Source: Thomasclavelia sp.
GTDB lineage: Bacteria; Bacillota_I; Bacilli_A; Erysipelotrichales; Coprobacillaceae
Direction: 5' to 3'
DNA: 64,000 nucleotides
Assembly: GCA_028749475.1 (NCBI GenBank)
Contig: JAQVWN010000002.1
Location: forward strand, 62,001-126,000
Of this stretch, positions 8,298-16,564 are shown piece by piece. A model generated the notes under the pieces. That model was given only the letters and a program-made list of their open reading frames with translations, did not search any database and was not told the DNA's origin. Within the stretch, counting starts at the first letter, position 1, and the number at the start of each line of letters is the position of its first letter. Both the position numbers and the translations under genes were made by a program.

Positions 8298-9143
8298 ATG
8301 AAACATATATTTATTGCAAAAAAAGGATATGATGGTGATTTGTTAAATTCAATTGTAAGTATCATGCAAGGTTATGATTATAAAATTGTTTATACTAGTA
8401 AAATTGAAGATGCTAAACAAATTGCTAGTGAGTATAACCATCTTCAAGAACCAGTTAGAATATATTCTATCGGAGGAGATGGAATGGCATATTGGACAGT
8501 TAATGGTATGGTCGGCTCAAATAATGAACTAGTTATTTTACCAAGAGGAACTGGTAATGATACTGCTAGAGCATTATATGATACTTTAGATCCGATTCAA
8601 ATTTTAAAATCAACTCTTAAACAAGAAGCTAAAACTTCCACCTTAATGCAGATTAATGAACATTACTCTATTAATGTTATTTGTTGTGGCTTAGATGCTG
8701 AAATAGCTAATAGTGTCCATGATAATAATTCTGGTTTTAAAGGTAAATATATCTTTACCTTGCTTAATAAAATTAAAAATTTAACATTATATCCAACAAT
8801 AATTAAATCTAACAATGAAGTTATTTATAAAGGTAAGTGTGCAGTATGTGCAATATGTAATGGTAAATATTTTGGTGGAGGATTTATGATTGGATATCAT
8901 TCATCATTTAACTCATCTACCCTTGATATCAATATTGTAGATAATATAAAAAAGAAAGATTTATTAAAATGTTTAAAAGCTTTAGTAACAAAAAAAATAC
9001 CATCTTTACCACAATATAAAACCTTCAATTTAAATGAAATAGAAATTACTTCAACCCAAAGATTTAATGTTGATGGTGAAATATTTGAACCAGGAACATA
9101 TAAAATAAAGAAAATAGAAAATATTATAAATATAGTATATTAG
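8298..9143 (+). CDS. Diacylglycerol/lipid kinase, DAGK (YegS/DgkB-like) family
   Basis: This 281-residue protein has the DAGK catalytic fold: the nucleotide-binding SIGGDGMAYWTVNG (about residues 55-68) and LPRGTGNDTARAL (about 81-93), then a C-terminal lid ending VDGEIFEPG. Such enzymes phosphorylate diacylglycerol or related lipids at the membrane for phospholipid recycling. The glycine-rich motif reads GGDGM instead of the common GGDGT, a mild variation. No ribosome binding site precedes the ATG; a -10 element sits so close that the message is probably leaderless. The MurE-HAD gene follows after 9 bases and may be co-transcribed. Confidence 0.88.
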   Translation: MKHIFIAKKGYDGDLLNSIVSIMQGYDYKIVYTSKIEDAKQIASEYNHLQEPVRIYSIGGDGMAYWTVNGMVGSNNELVILPRGTGNDTARALYDTLDPIQILKSTLKQEAKTSTLMQINEHYSINVICCGLDAEIANSVHDNNSGFKGKYIFTLLNKIKNLTLYPTIIKSNNEVIYKGKCAVCAICNGKYFGGGFMIGYHSSFNSSTLDINIVDNIKKKDLLKCLKALVTKKIPSLPQYKTFNLNEIEITSTQRFNVDGEIFEPGTYKIKKIENIINIVY

Positions 9144-9152
9144 GAGCTAAAT

Positions 9153-11309
9153 ATGGAAATAGACATCAAAACAGATTCTCGAAAAGTAAAACCCGGAGAT
9201 ACATTTATTGCAATTAGAAATGTTGAAAGAGATGGCCATGATTATATTGAGAGTGCCATTAAAAATGGCGCTAGTAAAGTAATTGTTGAAGAAGGAAATT
9301 ACCCTGTCGAAACAATCAAAGTAAAAGATACAAGAAAGTATTTGAATAAATATTTATATAATAATTATTATTCTTATATTAGTGATATGAATTTTGTAGG
9401 TGTTACTGGAACCAATGGTAAAACAACTATTTGTTTTATGATGTATAAAATGCTTAGAATGTTAGGTAAAAAAGTTGCTTATATGGGGACTATTGGTTTC
9501 TACTATAATGATGAATATTTACCAATGGTTAATACTACTCCTGATGTTGATGTCTTATATAGTTATTTACTTAAAGCTAAAGACGCTGGTTGTGAAACAA
9601 TTATTATGGAAGTATCATCACATGCTTTAGCTAAAAATAGAATATATGGTTTAGAATATGATGAAGTAGCTTTTACTAATCTAACCCAAGATCATTTAGA
9701 TTTTCATAAGACTATTGATAATTATATTAAAGCTAAACAACAATTATTTCTAAGAACTCGTAATGATAAGATTGCGATAATTAATGGTGATGATAAATAT
9801 AGTGATAAGTTTATTTTTAAAGATAATAAAAATATAATTATCTCAAAAAATGATGCTGATTTAACAATTAAAAATATTTCTTATTCTCATTTAGGAACTT
9901 CTTTTACTTTTGTATTTAATAATAAGACTTATACGACAACTATTAATATGGTAGGTAAATATAATGTCTATAATTATTTAACAGCAATGTTGCTAAGCTA
10001 TTATTTAGGAATTGATATTGAAGATTTACTTACTTGTAATGATAAACTTCAAGCTCCCGAAGGTCGAATGGAATTAATTAAATACCAAGGTAATAGTATC
10101 TTTATTGATTTTGCCCATACGCCTGATGGAATGAAAAATGTATTAGAAGCTACTAAAGATTTCAATGTTGATAAAGTAATTACTATCTTTGGTTGTGGTG
10201 GAAATAGAGATAAAACAAAAAGACCTATCATGGGTGAAATAGCTTGTAAAAATAGCACTAAAGTAATAATTACTAACGATAACCCTCGTCATGAAAAACC
10301 TTTAGATATAATAAATGATATTACTAAAGACTTGAACTACTCTAATTATGAAGTTATTCCTGATCGAAAAGAAGCAATTAAAAGAGGAATGAGTTTATTG
10401 AATGGTAATGATGTTTTAATGCTTCTTGGTAAAGGTCATGAACAGTATGAAATTATTGGAGATGAAAAGATTCATTATAATGACAAAGAAGAGGTATATA
10501 AATACATGAATAAAGATAAAAAAATAGCCTTCTTTGATGTGGATGGAACCTTATTAGATGTTCCAAATGGAATGGTTCATCCTACTAGCAAAACAGTTGA
10601 AGCATTAACTCAATTTCAAAAAGAAGGCAATTATATTGTGGTTGCATCAGCTAGAGGGGTTATACCCGATAGTTTAAATGTCATCGACTTTGATGGATTA
10701 GTTGGGTGTGATGGTCATTATATTGAATTTCATCATGACATTTATATTGATAATAAGTTTAGTGTTGAAGAAATGAAAATGATGGATAAAGTGGCTAAAG
10801 AAAATAATGGTAGTTATATTTTCTCAGGTCATTATGGTGAATGGCTAATGGACCCAAGAGATCCATTAATTAGAAAACATCAAACAATTTATTTAGGGAC
10901 ACCAGAACCTGCAAGAGGTTATGATTTTAAGTGGGAATATAGCGATGTAAAGAGTAACGTGGCTACAATTATCTTTAATAATGCTAATGATATGTATCAA
11001 GCTTTAAAACAGTTACCTAAAGACTGGGCTATCAATGCCTATGACGAAGATCATATTCGAATGGATATTCATAAACAAGGATTTTCTAAAGGAACTGGTT
11101 GTATGTATTTAGCTAATCAATTAGGGATTTCTCAAGAAAATACTTATGCCTTTGGTGATGGTTTTAATGATCGTGAAATGTTAAAACTTGTATCTCATGG
11201 GCAAGCAATGGGGAATGCAGTTAAAGAATTAGAAGGATACTATGATGAAAAGATAGACAGCGTTGATAATGATGGTATTTATAAATACTTTAAAAAGAAT
11301 TTGTTATAG
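9153..11309 (+). CDS. murE: MurE-type Mur ligase fused to a Cof-like HAD phosphatase
   Basis: One 718-residue frame joins two enzymes. Residues 1-451 are a MurE ligase: TDSRKVKPGD at the start, ATP loop GTNGKTT at 86-92, EVSSHAL, then APEGRME, DFAHTPDGM and DNPR (376-379). DNPR is the motif associated with meso-diaminopimelate addition. Residues 452-718 are a complete Cof-type HAD phosphatase, with catalytic Asp462 in FFDVDGTLL, a cap, and FGDGFNDREML. The join is at ATG 10506, where a free HAD would begin; GAGG at 10491-10494 could allow internal initiation. MurE extends the UDP-MurNAc peptide in wall synthesis. The HAD substrate is unknown. Both domains look intact. Confidence 0.88.
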   Translation: MEIDIKTDSRKVKPGDTFIAIRNVERDGHDYIESAIKNGASKVIVEEGNYPVETIKVKDTRKYLNKYLYNNYYSYISDMNFVGVTGTNGKTTICFMMYKMLRMLGKKVAYMGTIGFYYNDEYLPMVNTTPDVDVLYSYLLKAKDAGCETIIMEVSSHALAKNRIYGLEYDEVAFTNLTQDHLDFHKTIDNYIKAKQQLFLRTRNDKIAIINGDDKYSDKFIFKDNKNIIISKNDADLTIKNISYSHLGTSFTFVFNNKTYTTTINMVGKYNVYNYLTAMLLSYYLGIDIEDLLTCNDKLQAPEGRMELIKYQGNSIFIDFAHTPDGMKNVLEATKDFNVDKVITIFGCGGNRDKTKRPIMGEIACKNSTKVIITNDNPRHEKPLDIINDITKDLNYSNYEVIPDRKEAIKRGMSLLNGNDVLMLLGKGHEQYEIIGDEKIHYNDKEEVYKYMNKDKKIAFFDVDGTLLDVPNGMVHPTSKTVEALTQFQKEGNYIVVASARGVIPDSLNVIDFDGLVGCDGHYIEFHHDIYIDNKFSVEEMKMMDKVAKENNGSYIFSGHYGEWLMDPRDPLIRKHQTIYLGTPEPARGYDFKWEYSDVKSNVATIIFNNANDMYQALKQLPKDWAINAYDEDHIRMDIHKQGFSKGTGCMYLANQLGISQENTYAFGDGFNDREMLKLVSHGQAMGNAVKELEGYYDEKIDSVDNDGIYKYFKKNLL

Positions 11310-11319
11310 AGGTGTGTAG

Positions 11320-11751
11320 ATGATTAGATTAATGGAAATAAACGATTATGAAGAAGTGTTTAAACAATGGGTGATTGATGATCCTTTAGGACTTAGAAAA
11401 GAAGAAGATAGTTACGAAGCTATCGATATCTTTTTAAAAAACAATCCAACTACTAGTTTTGTCTTTGAAAACGAAGGTAAAATCATTGGTTCTATTTTAG
11501 CTGGAAATGATGCTCGAAGAGGATATATTTATCGAATAAGTGTTGTTGATAAATATAATCGTAATATGATTTGTAGTGCTTTAGTAGATCAAACAATTAA
11601 AGCCATGAATGCTTTAGGAATCAAAAAAATAGGTTGTCATATGTATACTGATTCAATTGAGGAAAGAGACTTTTGGTTATCACAAGACTTTATCCTTAGA
11701 GAAGATCTTGTTTACTTTGATAAGCTAATTGGTAACGAAGATGATTATTAA
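11320..11751 (+). CDS. GNAT-family N-acetyltransferase
   Basis: A 143-residue single-domain protein with the GNAT pattern: an N-terminal MIRLMEINDYEEV strand-helix, GKIIGSILAGND, the RISVVDKYNR strand with an acetyl-CoA-binding helix, and a late IGCHMYTDS strand. The acceptor substrate is not predictable. The start has GAGG 8 bases upstream, and the gene follows murE-HAD by 10 bases, so it probably belongs to the same transcript. Its end overlaps the ParB-like gene by 11 bases. Confidence 0.8.
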   Translation: MIRLMEINDYEEVFKQWVIDDPLGLRKEEDSYEAIDIFLKNNPTTSFVFENEGKIIGSILAGNDARRGYIYRISVVDKYNRNMICSALVDQTIKAMNALGIKKIGCHMYTDSIEERDFWLSQDFILREDLVYFDKLIGNEDDY

Positions 11752-12025
11752 AAGAATTGATATTGAAGATATCTCTTTTAATCAAGTAACATATGATAAT
11801 GATTTACTAGATTCAATTAAAAGAGTTGGGTTAACTTTTCCCATTAAAGTGGCCCTTAAAAATAATAAATATGTCTGCATAGATGGAAATAAACGTTTAT
11901 CAGCAATCCATGATTTAATCAAGTTAGATTCAAAATATAATAAATTAAAAAAAATAAATATAATTGTCGTTAATGATGGCAGTGTTCATTCAAATGATTG
12001 TTGGCGTGACCGTAATACTCATTAG
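11741..12025 (+). CDS. Small stand-alone ParB N-terminal-like domain protein
   Basis: About 94 residues. It shows the ParB N-domain pattern: a DISFNQ-type opening, DSIKRVGLTFPIKV, then YVCIDGNKRLSAIHDLI. GNKRLSA corresponds to the GxxRxxA nucleotide-binding motif. The DNA-binding HTH and dimer domains of true ParB are absent, so this is not a chromosome partition protein. It overlaps the GNAT gene by 11 bases, implying coupled translation. The ATG at 11741 fits the domain better than the upstream ATG at 11729. The C-terminal end, rich in Asp, Asn and Arg, is unusual. Function unknown. Confidence 0.6.
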   Translation: MIIKRIDIEDISFNQVTYDNDLLDSIKRVGLTFPIKVALKNNKYVCIDGNKRLSAIHDLIKLDSKYNKLKKINIIVVNDGSVHSNDCWRDRNTH

Positions 12026-12027
12026 CA

Positions 12028-12056
12028 TTGACTATTCTTAAATTAATTAGTAAACT
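12028..12056 (+). promoter_or_regulatory. Promoter of the Mn riboswitch/P-type ATPase transcript
   Basis: TTGACT at 12028-12033 and TAAACT at 12051-12056 are separated by 17 bases. The expected start near 12062 places the first transcribed bases at the 5' strand of riboswitch stem P1. Confidence 0.75.
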
Positions 12057-12062
12057 AAAAGT

Positions 12063-12182
12063 ATAAGAGGGAGTAGTTGGCCAATAGGTTTACGATATCG
12101 ACAATCTCGATAGAATACTATCCGTATCGTAATTAAACAGCAAGACTTTTATTGATTATCAATAAAGTTTTGCTGTTTTTAT
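12063..12182 (+). ncRNA. yybP-ykoY manganese riboswitch with overlapping terminator
   Basis: The 5' element GGGAGTAG (12069-12076 region) and the 3' element AGCAAGA followed by CTTTTAT (12139-12152) match the conserved loops of the yybP-ykoY Mn2+ riboswitch as known from Lactococcus. ATAAGAG (12063-12069) pairs with CTTTTAT to form P1. The 3' aptamer strand is reused in a strong terminator hairpin (about 12135-12178, CAGCAA... with ...TTGCTG, then T-rich). Mn2+ binding should stabilise P1, prevent the terminator and switch on the downstream pump. Family assignment is from recalled consensus; the pairing is visible in the sequence. Confidence 0.85.
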
Positions 12183-12200
12183 TTTTAAGGAGGAAAGACT

Positions 12201-14801
12201 ATGTACTATAACCAAAGTATTGAAGAACTAGAAAAAGAATTGGATACTGATTTAAAAAATGGTTTAACAACAACTAAGGTAAATCAACGTTTATTACAAA
12301 ATGGTCCTAATGAATTAGAAAAAGAAAAAAAGGACTCTTTAATAAAAAGATTTATTCTCCAGTTTAAAGATGCTCTAACAATTATTCTGATTATTGCGGC
12401 AATTGTTTCTATAGTAGTTCAACCAGAAGATTGGGTTGACTCAGCAATTATTATCTTTGTAGTAGTTGTAAATGCCATTCTTGGATTAGTTCAAGAAAAT
12501 AATGCTGAAAAATCACTAGAGGCTCTTCAAAATATGGCTTCTCCTAAGGCTAAAGTAATTAGAGATGGTAATAATCAAGTTATTGAATCTAAGGATTTAG
12601 TAGTAGGTGATATTGTCTTACTTGATGCAGGTGATTGTGTTAGTAGCGATGCTAGATTAATTGAAGCCTTTAATCTTAAATTAGATGAAAGTGCTCTTAC
12701 AGGAGAAAGTGTCCCGGTAGATAAAAATATTAACCTTATAGAGGGAGATGATGTGCCTTTAGGTGATCGAACTAATATGGTCTATTCTTCTTGTAATGTT
12801 ACATATGGAAGAGGAGTAGGGGTTGTAGTAACTACGGGTAAAGACAATGAAGTTGGTAAAATTGCAACAATGCTGACGAATTCCACTCGAGAAAGAACAC
12901 CTTTACAAGGAAAACTAGATCAAATTGGTAAATCAATAGGAGTGATTTGTGTTGTCATTTGTATTATTGTTTTTGGAATGGAATTATTTACTGGTTTATC
13001 AGTCATAGATGCTTTTGAAACTGCTGTTGCTTTGGCTGTGGCAGCTATACCAGAAGGCTTAGCTACGGTGGTAACTATTGTTTTAGCTCTTTCAGTTAGT
13101 AAGATGGCTAAGGAAAATGCCATAGTTAAATCATTACCTGCTGTTGAAACCTTAGGATGTACTTCAATAGTGTGTTCAGATAAAACAGGGACTTTAACTC
13201 AAAATAAAATGACAGTAGTTAAAACCTATTTAAATAATAAAGACATTGAACCTTTAGAAACATCATCTAAGGATACTGATGAATTATTAAGATACTTCTC
13301 TCTATGTTCAGATGGAAGTGTAGAAGTAATTAATGGCGTTGAAGAAAATGTTGGTGATCCAACAGAAACAGCTTTAGTTAAAGCGGCAATGGATAAGGGA
13401 TATCCTAAATCATTATTAAATGAAAAATATCCTCGTTTTAATGAACTATCATTTGATAGTGATCGTAAAATGATGAGTGTCTTTGTAAAACATGAAGGTC
13501 AAATAATATCAATTACTAAAGGGGGACCAGATGTTATCTTTAGTCGTTGTAATAATATTGATTTACCAACAGTTGAAGCAATCAATGAAAAATTATCCAA
13601 TGATGCTTTAAGAGTATTAGCACTAGCAATAAAAATATGGGATAAAGAACCAGAAGTTATTGATAGTGAACATGTTGAAAATGATTTAACATTTATTGGT
13701 TTAGTAGGAATGATTGATCCTCCTAGAGAAGAAGCTAAAAAAGCTGTCTTAGAAGCTAAGAAAGCTGGCGTTAGAACTATTATGATTACTGGTGATCATA
13801 TTGTGACTGCTAGTGCAATCGCTAAAAGTTTAGGTATTATGGAACCTGGTCAAAAAGCCATTATGGGTTCTGAGTTAAATAACATGAGTGATGAAGAGTT
13901 CGATAGTTGTATCGAAGATTATGCAGTGTATGCCAGAGTAGCCCCAGAGCATAAAGTTAGAATTGTTAACGGATGGAAATCCAAAAACAAAGTAGTTGCT
14001 ATGACTGGTGATGGTGTAAATGATTCTCCAGCTCTTAAAGCTGCTGATATTGGTTGTGCAATGGGAATCACTGGTAGTGATGTCGCAAAAGGTGCTGCTT
14101 CAATGATTTTAACAGATGATAACTTTGCAACTATTATTAGATCAATAAAAGAAGGTCGGGGTATTTATGATAATATTCGTAAATGTGTTGAATTCTTGCT
14201 TTCTAGTAATATAGGAGAAGTTATTACAATCTTTGTGGCTTCTTTATTAAGTGTCTTTAATCCAACAATAGGTATTCCACTGTTACCAATTCATTTATTA
14301 TGGGTTAATCTTATAACTGATAGTTTACCAGCTTTTGCTCTTGGCTTAGAACCAGTTGAAGAAGAAGTAATGGAAAGAAAGCCAAGGGGTAAAGATGAAT
14401 CATTCTTTAGTGGTCATTTAGGAGTTAAAATTGCAATTGAAGGTATTATGATAGGAGCTCTAACTTTAACTTCATATCTGATTGGAAATAGTATTTCTCA
14501 TCCAACAGGAATGACAATGGCTTTTATAACTCTATGTGGATGCCAATTAGTGCATGCGTTCAATGTTAAAAGTTCTCATAGTATTTTAAACAAAACTCTC
14601 TTTAATAATCCTTATTTGTGGGGAGCACTGGCTGCAGGACTATTTTTACAAGTTATTATTATTACAATTCCTGAACTTAGCAGTATATTTAAATTGGAAA
14701 GACTACATTTAAATCAATGGCTTATTTGTGTTGGTTTATCTTTGTGCACAGTCGTATTTTTAGAAATATATAAATTTATTGTTAGAAAAAAATCAAAGTA
14801 A
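12201..14801 (+). CDS. P2A-type cation ATPase, probable Mn2+ (or Ca2+) exporter
   Basis: 866 residues with the full P-type ATPase plan: an N-terminal cation_ATPase_N segment, TGES in the actuator, IPEGL in the M4 transport site, phosphorylation site DKTGTLT (Asp327), TGDGVND in the hinge, and a C-terminal membrane block with NLITDSLPA. Motifs are those of SERCA-like P2A pumps. Such pumps are often called calcium ATPases, but the manganese riboswitch directly upstream argues for Mn2+ export, as with Lactococcus YoaB and pneumococcal MgtA. AAGGAGG lies 7 bases before the ATG. It is a single-gene unit with its own terminator. Confidence 0.92.
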   Translation: MYYNQSIEELEKELDTDLKNGLTTTKVNQRLLQNGPNELEKEKKDSLIKRFILQFKDALTIILIIAAIVSIVVQPEDWVDSAIIIFVVVVNAILGLVQENNAEKSLEALQNMASPKAKVIRDGNNQVIESKDLVVGDIVLLDAGDCVSSDARLIEAFNLKLDESALTGESVPVDKNINLIEGDDVPLGDRTNMVYSSCNVTYGRGVGVVVTTGKDNEVGKIATMLTNSTRERTPLQGKLDQIGKSIGVICVVICIIVFGMELFTGLSVIDAFETAVALAVAAIPEGLATVVTIVLALSVSKMAKENAIVKSLPAVETLGCTSIVCSDKTGTLTQNKMTVVKTYLNNKDIEPLETSSKDTDELLRYFSLCSDGSVEVINGVEENVGDPTETALVKAAMDKGYPKSLLNEKYPRFNELSFDSDRKMMSVFVKHEGQIISITKGGPDVIFSRCNNIDLPTVEAINEKLSNDALRVLALAIKIWDKEPEVIDSEHVENDLTFIGLVGMIDPPREEAKKAVLEAKKAGVRTIMITGDHIVTASAIAKSLGIMEPGQKAIMGSELNNMSDEEFDSCIEDYAVYARVAPEHKVRIVNGWKSKNKVVAMTGDGVNDSPALKAADIGCAMGITGSDVAKGAASMILTDDNFATIIRSIKEGRGIYDNIRKCVEFLLSSNIGEVITIFVASLLSVFNPTIGIPLLPIHLLWVNLITDSLPAFALGLEPVEEEVMERKPRGKDESFFSGHLGVKIAIEGIMIGALTLTSYLIGNSISHPTGMTMAFITLCGCQLVHAFNVKSSHSILNKTLFNNPYLWGALAAGLFLQVIIITIPELSSIFKLERLHLNQWLICVGLSLCTVVFLEIYKFIVRKKSK

Positions 14802-14810
14802 TAATATCTT

Positions 14811-14839
14811 AGAATAGTAGCTAGGCTACTATTCTTTTT
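14811..14839 (+). terminator. Rho-independent terminator of the P-type ATPase gene
   Basis: An 11-bp stem (AGAATAGTAGC with GCTACTATTCT), a 3-base loop, then a T run. Confidence 0.92.
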
Positions 14840-14874
14840 AAATTTATTTTATAATAAAAGAAAGGAGAAAGTAT

Positions 14875-15141
14875 ATGATTAGAGTCCATATTTATTTTTC
14901 AGGAATAGTTCAAGGTGTTGGTTTTAGATATCGTTGTTATAATATTGCTAGTCAATTAGGCCTTACTGGTTGGGCTCGTAATCTTTATGATGGAAGAGTT
15001 GAGTGTGAACTTCAAGGCTCTAAAAATAATATTGAAGATTTTATTTCTAATTTAAAAAAACAACCATTTATTGATATAAGTAATATTGAGCAAGAAGAAA
15101 TTCCTACCCAAGTCGAGAGTGGTTTTAATATTGTTGGATAA
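14875..15141 (+). CDS. Acylphosphatase
   Basis: 88 residues, the normal length. It carries the family signatures GIVQGVGFRYR (with the catalytic Arg in the phosphate loop) and LTGWARNLYDGRVE (with the catalytic Asn). It hydrolyses acyl phosphates such as carbamoyl phosphate in the cytosol; the physiological role in bacteria is unclear. AAAGGAG precedes the ATG by 9 bases. Single-gene unit, converging with the DUF1836 gene. Confidence 0.92.
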   Translation: MIRVHIYFSGIVQGVGFRYRCYNIASQLGLTGWARNLYDGRVECELQGSKNNIEDFISNLKKQPFIDISNIEQEEIPTQVESGFNIVG

Positions 15142-15143
15142 AA

Positions 15144-15167
15144 AAATAAGGCTAAGGCCTTATTTTT
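15144..15167. terminator. Bidirectional terminator, acylphosphatase/DUF1836
   Basis: A 9-bp stem (AAATAAGGC with GCCTTATTT), a TAAG loop, and A/T runs on both sides. It sits between converging genes and overlaps the DUF1836 stop. Confidence 0.85.
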
Positions 15168-15708
15168 CTTCTTTATAGAAATCATCTACTATTTTTTCCA
15201 TTACTTCATTGATTTGAGTTGATAATGATGAAAGTACTAATAATGTTGTTAGTCTGTTTTCATCATTATTAAGGTTTAAATTATTAATACTAATATATTT
15301 TTCTATAATACTTGTTAAGATATTTTCATTTTTATTTTCTATATCTAAAAAGTCATTATAAATCTTTTCAAGTGATATTTCCTTTTCGTATATAGGGGAT
15401 GTAACTTGTTTTATTTCGGAAATACTCAATTGATTCTTTAAAGCATATACTATCATCATTTGAATGATTTGTTCTTTAGTATATTTTTTCCCTTTTACTG
15501 ATGAAATAACACCTGCTTTTGAATAATTATTTATCATAGTCTTAGTAAGGATTTTGTCATCATCGTATCTTTTTGTATCTTTAAGTTTCTCATCAAATAA
15601 TGTGAGTATTTGATCCATATATAAATCTAAAGAAGGAATATCTTCTACTTTCATTTGATAATGAGTTTCTATTTCTTTAGATATTTCAATTAGTTTATCT
15701 TTTTTCAT
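15160..15708 (-). CDS. DUF1836-family protein, probable transcription regulator
   Basis: About 182 residues. The central part resembles a MerR-like helix-turn-helix: TKTMINNYSKAGVISS then GKKYTKEQIIQMMIVYALKNQLSISEIKQV, as in the DUF1836 family (Bacillus YkrK type). The C-terminal half is helical and acidic. The gene is divergent from hemolysin III and shares a 125-base region with a palindrome, suggesting it controls that gene and itself. GAGG is only 1 base before the first ATG but 7 bases before the second, so the second is the likely start. Confidence 0.75.
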   Translation of the reverse strand: MKKDKLIEISKEIETHYQMKVEDIPSLDLYMDQILTLFDEKLKDTKRYDDDKILTKTMINNYSKAGVISSVKGKKYTKEQIIQMMIVYALKNQLSISEIKQVTSPIYEKEISLEKIYNDFLDIENKNENILTSIIEKYISINNLNLNNDENRLTTLLVLSSLSTQINEVMEKIVDDFYKEEK

Positions 15709-15761
15709 ATACATACCTCGTATATATTTTAAAACTAAATATATAATATATCAATAAATAG

Positions 15762-15817
15762 TTGACATAAATGTATATAGTGTTAGTATATTTATATAAA
15801 GTAGTAATGGATACTAC
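15762..15817 (+). promoter_or_regulatory. Promoter and operator-like palindrome upstream of hemolysin III
   Basis: TTGACA at 15762-15767 is followed by TATATT at 15787-15792 (19-base spacer) or TAGTAT at 15784-15789 (16-base spacer). An inverted repeat GTAGTA-N5-TACTAC at 15801-15817 lies at the transcription start and ends just before the ribosome binding site. It is a plausible site for the divergent DUF1836 regulator. Confidence 0.5.
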
Positions 15818-15833
15818 ATAAGGAGGTATAAAT

Positions 15834-16487
15834 ATGAAACTTTATAAAAAAGCAATGGACCCAGTAAGTTTTGAAACTCATTTTATTGGTGCAATTGTTT
15901 CTATTTCACTTTTAGTGATTACTTTAATGGTTGAATTATTTAAAGGGGCTAGTAAAACAACTTTGATTTCCGCAATTGTCTTTCTTGGCTCATGTGTCGC
16001 TTTATATAGCGCTAGTAGTATATATCATTACTATACTGGTAGTGATGATAATAAAATTAAATTAATTTTAAGAAAACTAGATCATTCAATGATTTTCGTT
16101 TTAATTGCCGGTACTTATACACCGCTTGTTTTAACGTATCTGCCTAAAATAAATGGTTATATCTTTTTGGGAGTAATTTGGAGTATTGCTTTAGTTGGAA
16201 TAATTATAAAACTATGTTGGATGGATGCTCCTCGAGCTTTATCAACACTTGTTTACTTATTAATGGGGTGGGCATTAGTGTTTGATTATCAAGCTTTTAG
16301 TAGTGTTCCTCTTGGCTGCTTAGTTTTAATTGCTATGGGAGGAGTGGCTTATTCAATTGGAGCCTTAATCTATATTTTTAAAAAGCCTAACTTCTTAAAA
16401 GCTTTTGGATTCCATGAATTATTTCATATCTTTGTCTTAATTGGAACCTTATTTCATTTTATTGCAATTGCTATATTTATTTTATAA
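15834..16487 (+). CDS. Hemolysin III / YqfA family (PAQR-like) membrane protein
   Basis: 217 residues with seven hydrophobic segments. It has the conserved PAQR/hemolysin III motifs: ETHFIGA near the start, SSIYHYYTG and DHSMIFVLIAGTYTP in the middle, and FHELFHIFVLIGTLFHF at the end, supplying the metal-binding Asp and His residues. The family is probably a zinc-dependent hydrolase of the membrane; haemolytic activity should not be assumed. AAGGAGG is 7 bases before the ATG. Likely under control of the divergent DUF1836 protein. Confidence 0.9.
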   Translation: MKLYKKAMDPVSFETHFIGAIVSISLLVITLMVELFKGASKTTLISAIVFLGSCVALYSASSIYHYYTGSDDNKIKLILRKLDHSMIFVLIAGTYTPLVLTYLPKINGYIFLGVIWSIALVGIIIKLCWMDAPRALSTLVYLLMGWALVFDYQAFSSVPLGCLVLIAMGGVAYSIGALIYIFKKPNFLKAFGFHELFHIFVLIGTLFHFIAIAIFIL

Positions 16488-16505
16488 GTCACGGAAGTGA
16501 CTTTT
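16486..16505 (+). terminator. Rho-independent terminator of the hemolysin III gene
   Basis: A 7-bp stem (AAGTCAC with GTGACTT), a GGAA tetraloop and a short T run. It overlaps the stop codon. Confidence 0.82.
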
Positions 16506-16519
16506 TAAATATTGTTAAC

Positions 16520-16548
16520 TTGTTAACATAGCAGAAACAATATATAAT
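16520..16548 (+). promoter_or_regulatory. Promoter of the lspA-rluD-comEB operon
   Basis: TTGTTA at 16520-16525 and a perfect TATAAT at 16543-16548 are 17 bases apart. The -10 overlaps an ATG at 16547, so that codon cannot be the start; the transcript should begin near 16555, just before the ATG at 16565. Confidence 0.8.
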
Positions 16549-16564
16549 GGACACAGGTAAATTT

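Noticed and set aside
12201-14801. Naming the pump a Ca2+ ATPase with certainty
   Set aside because: Sequence motifs do not separate Ca2+ from Mn2+; the riboswitch favours Mn2+.
15834-16487. Calling the hemolysin III gene a virulence toxin
   Set aside because: The family is a widespread PAQR-like membrane protein; haemolysis is not established for it here.
16547-16564. Earlier ATG of lspA
   Set aside because: It overlaps a perfect -10 box of a well-spaced promoter, so it should not be transcribed.
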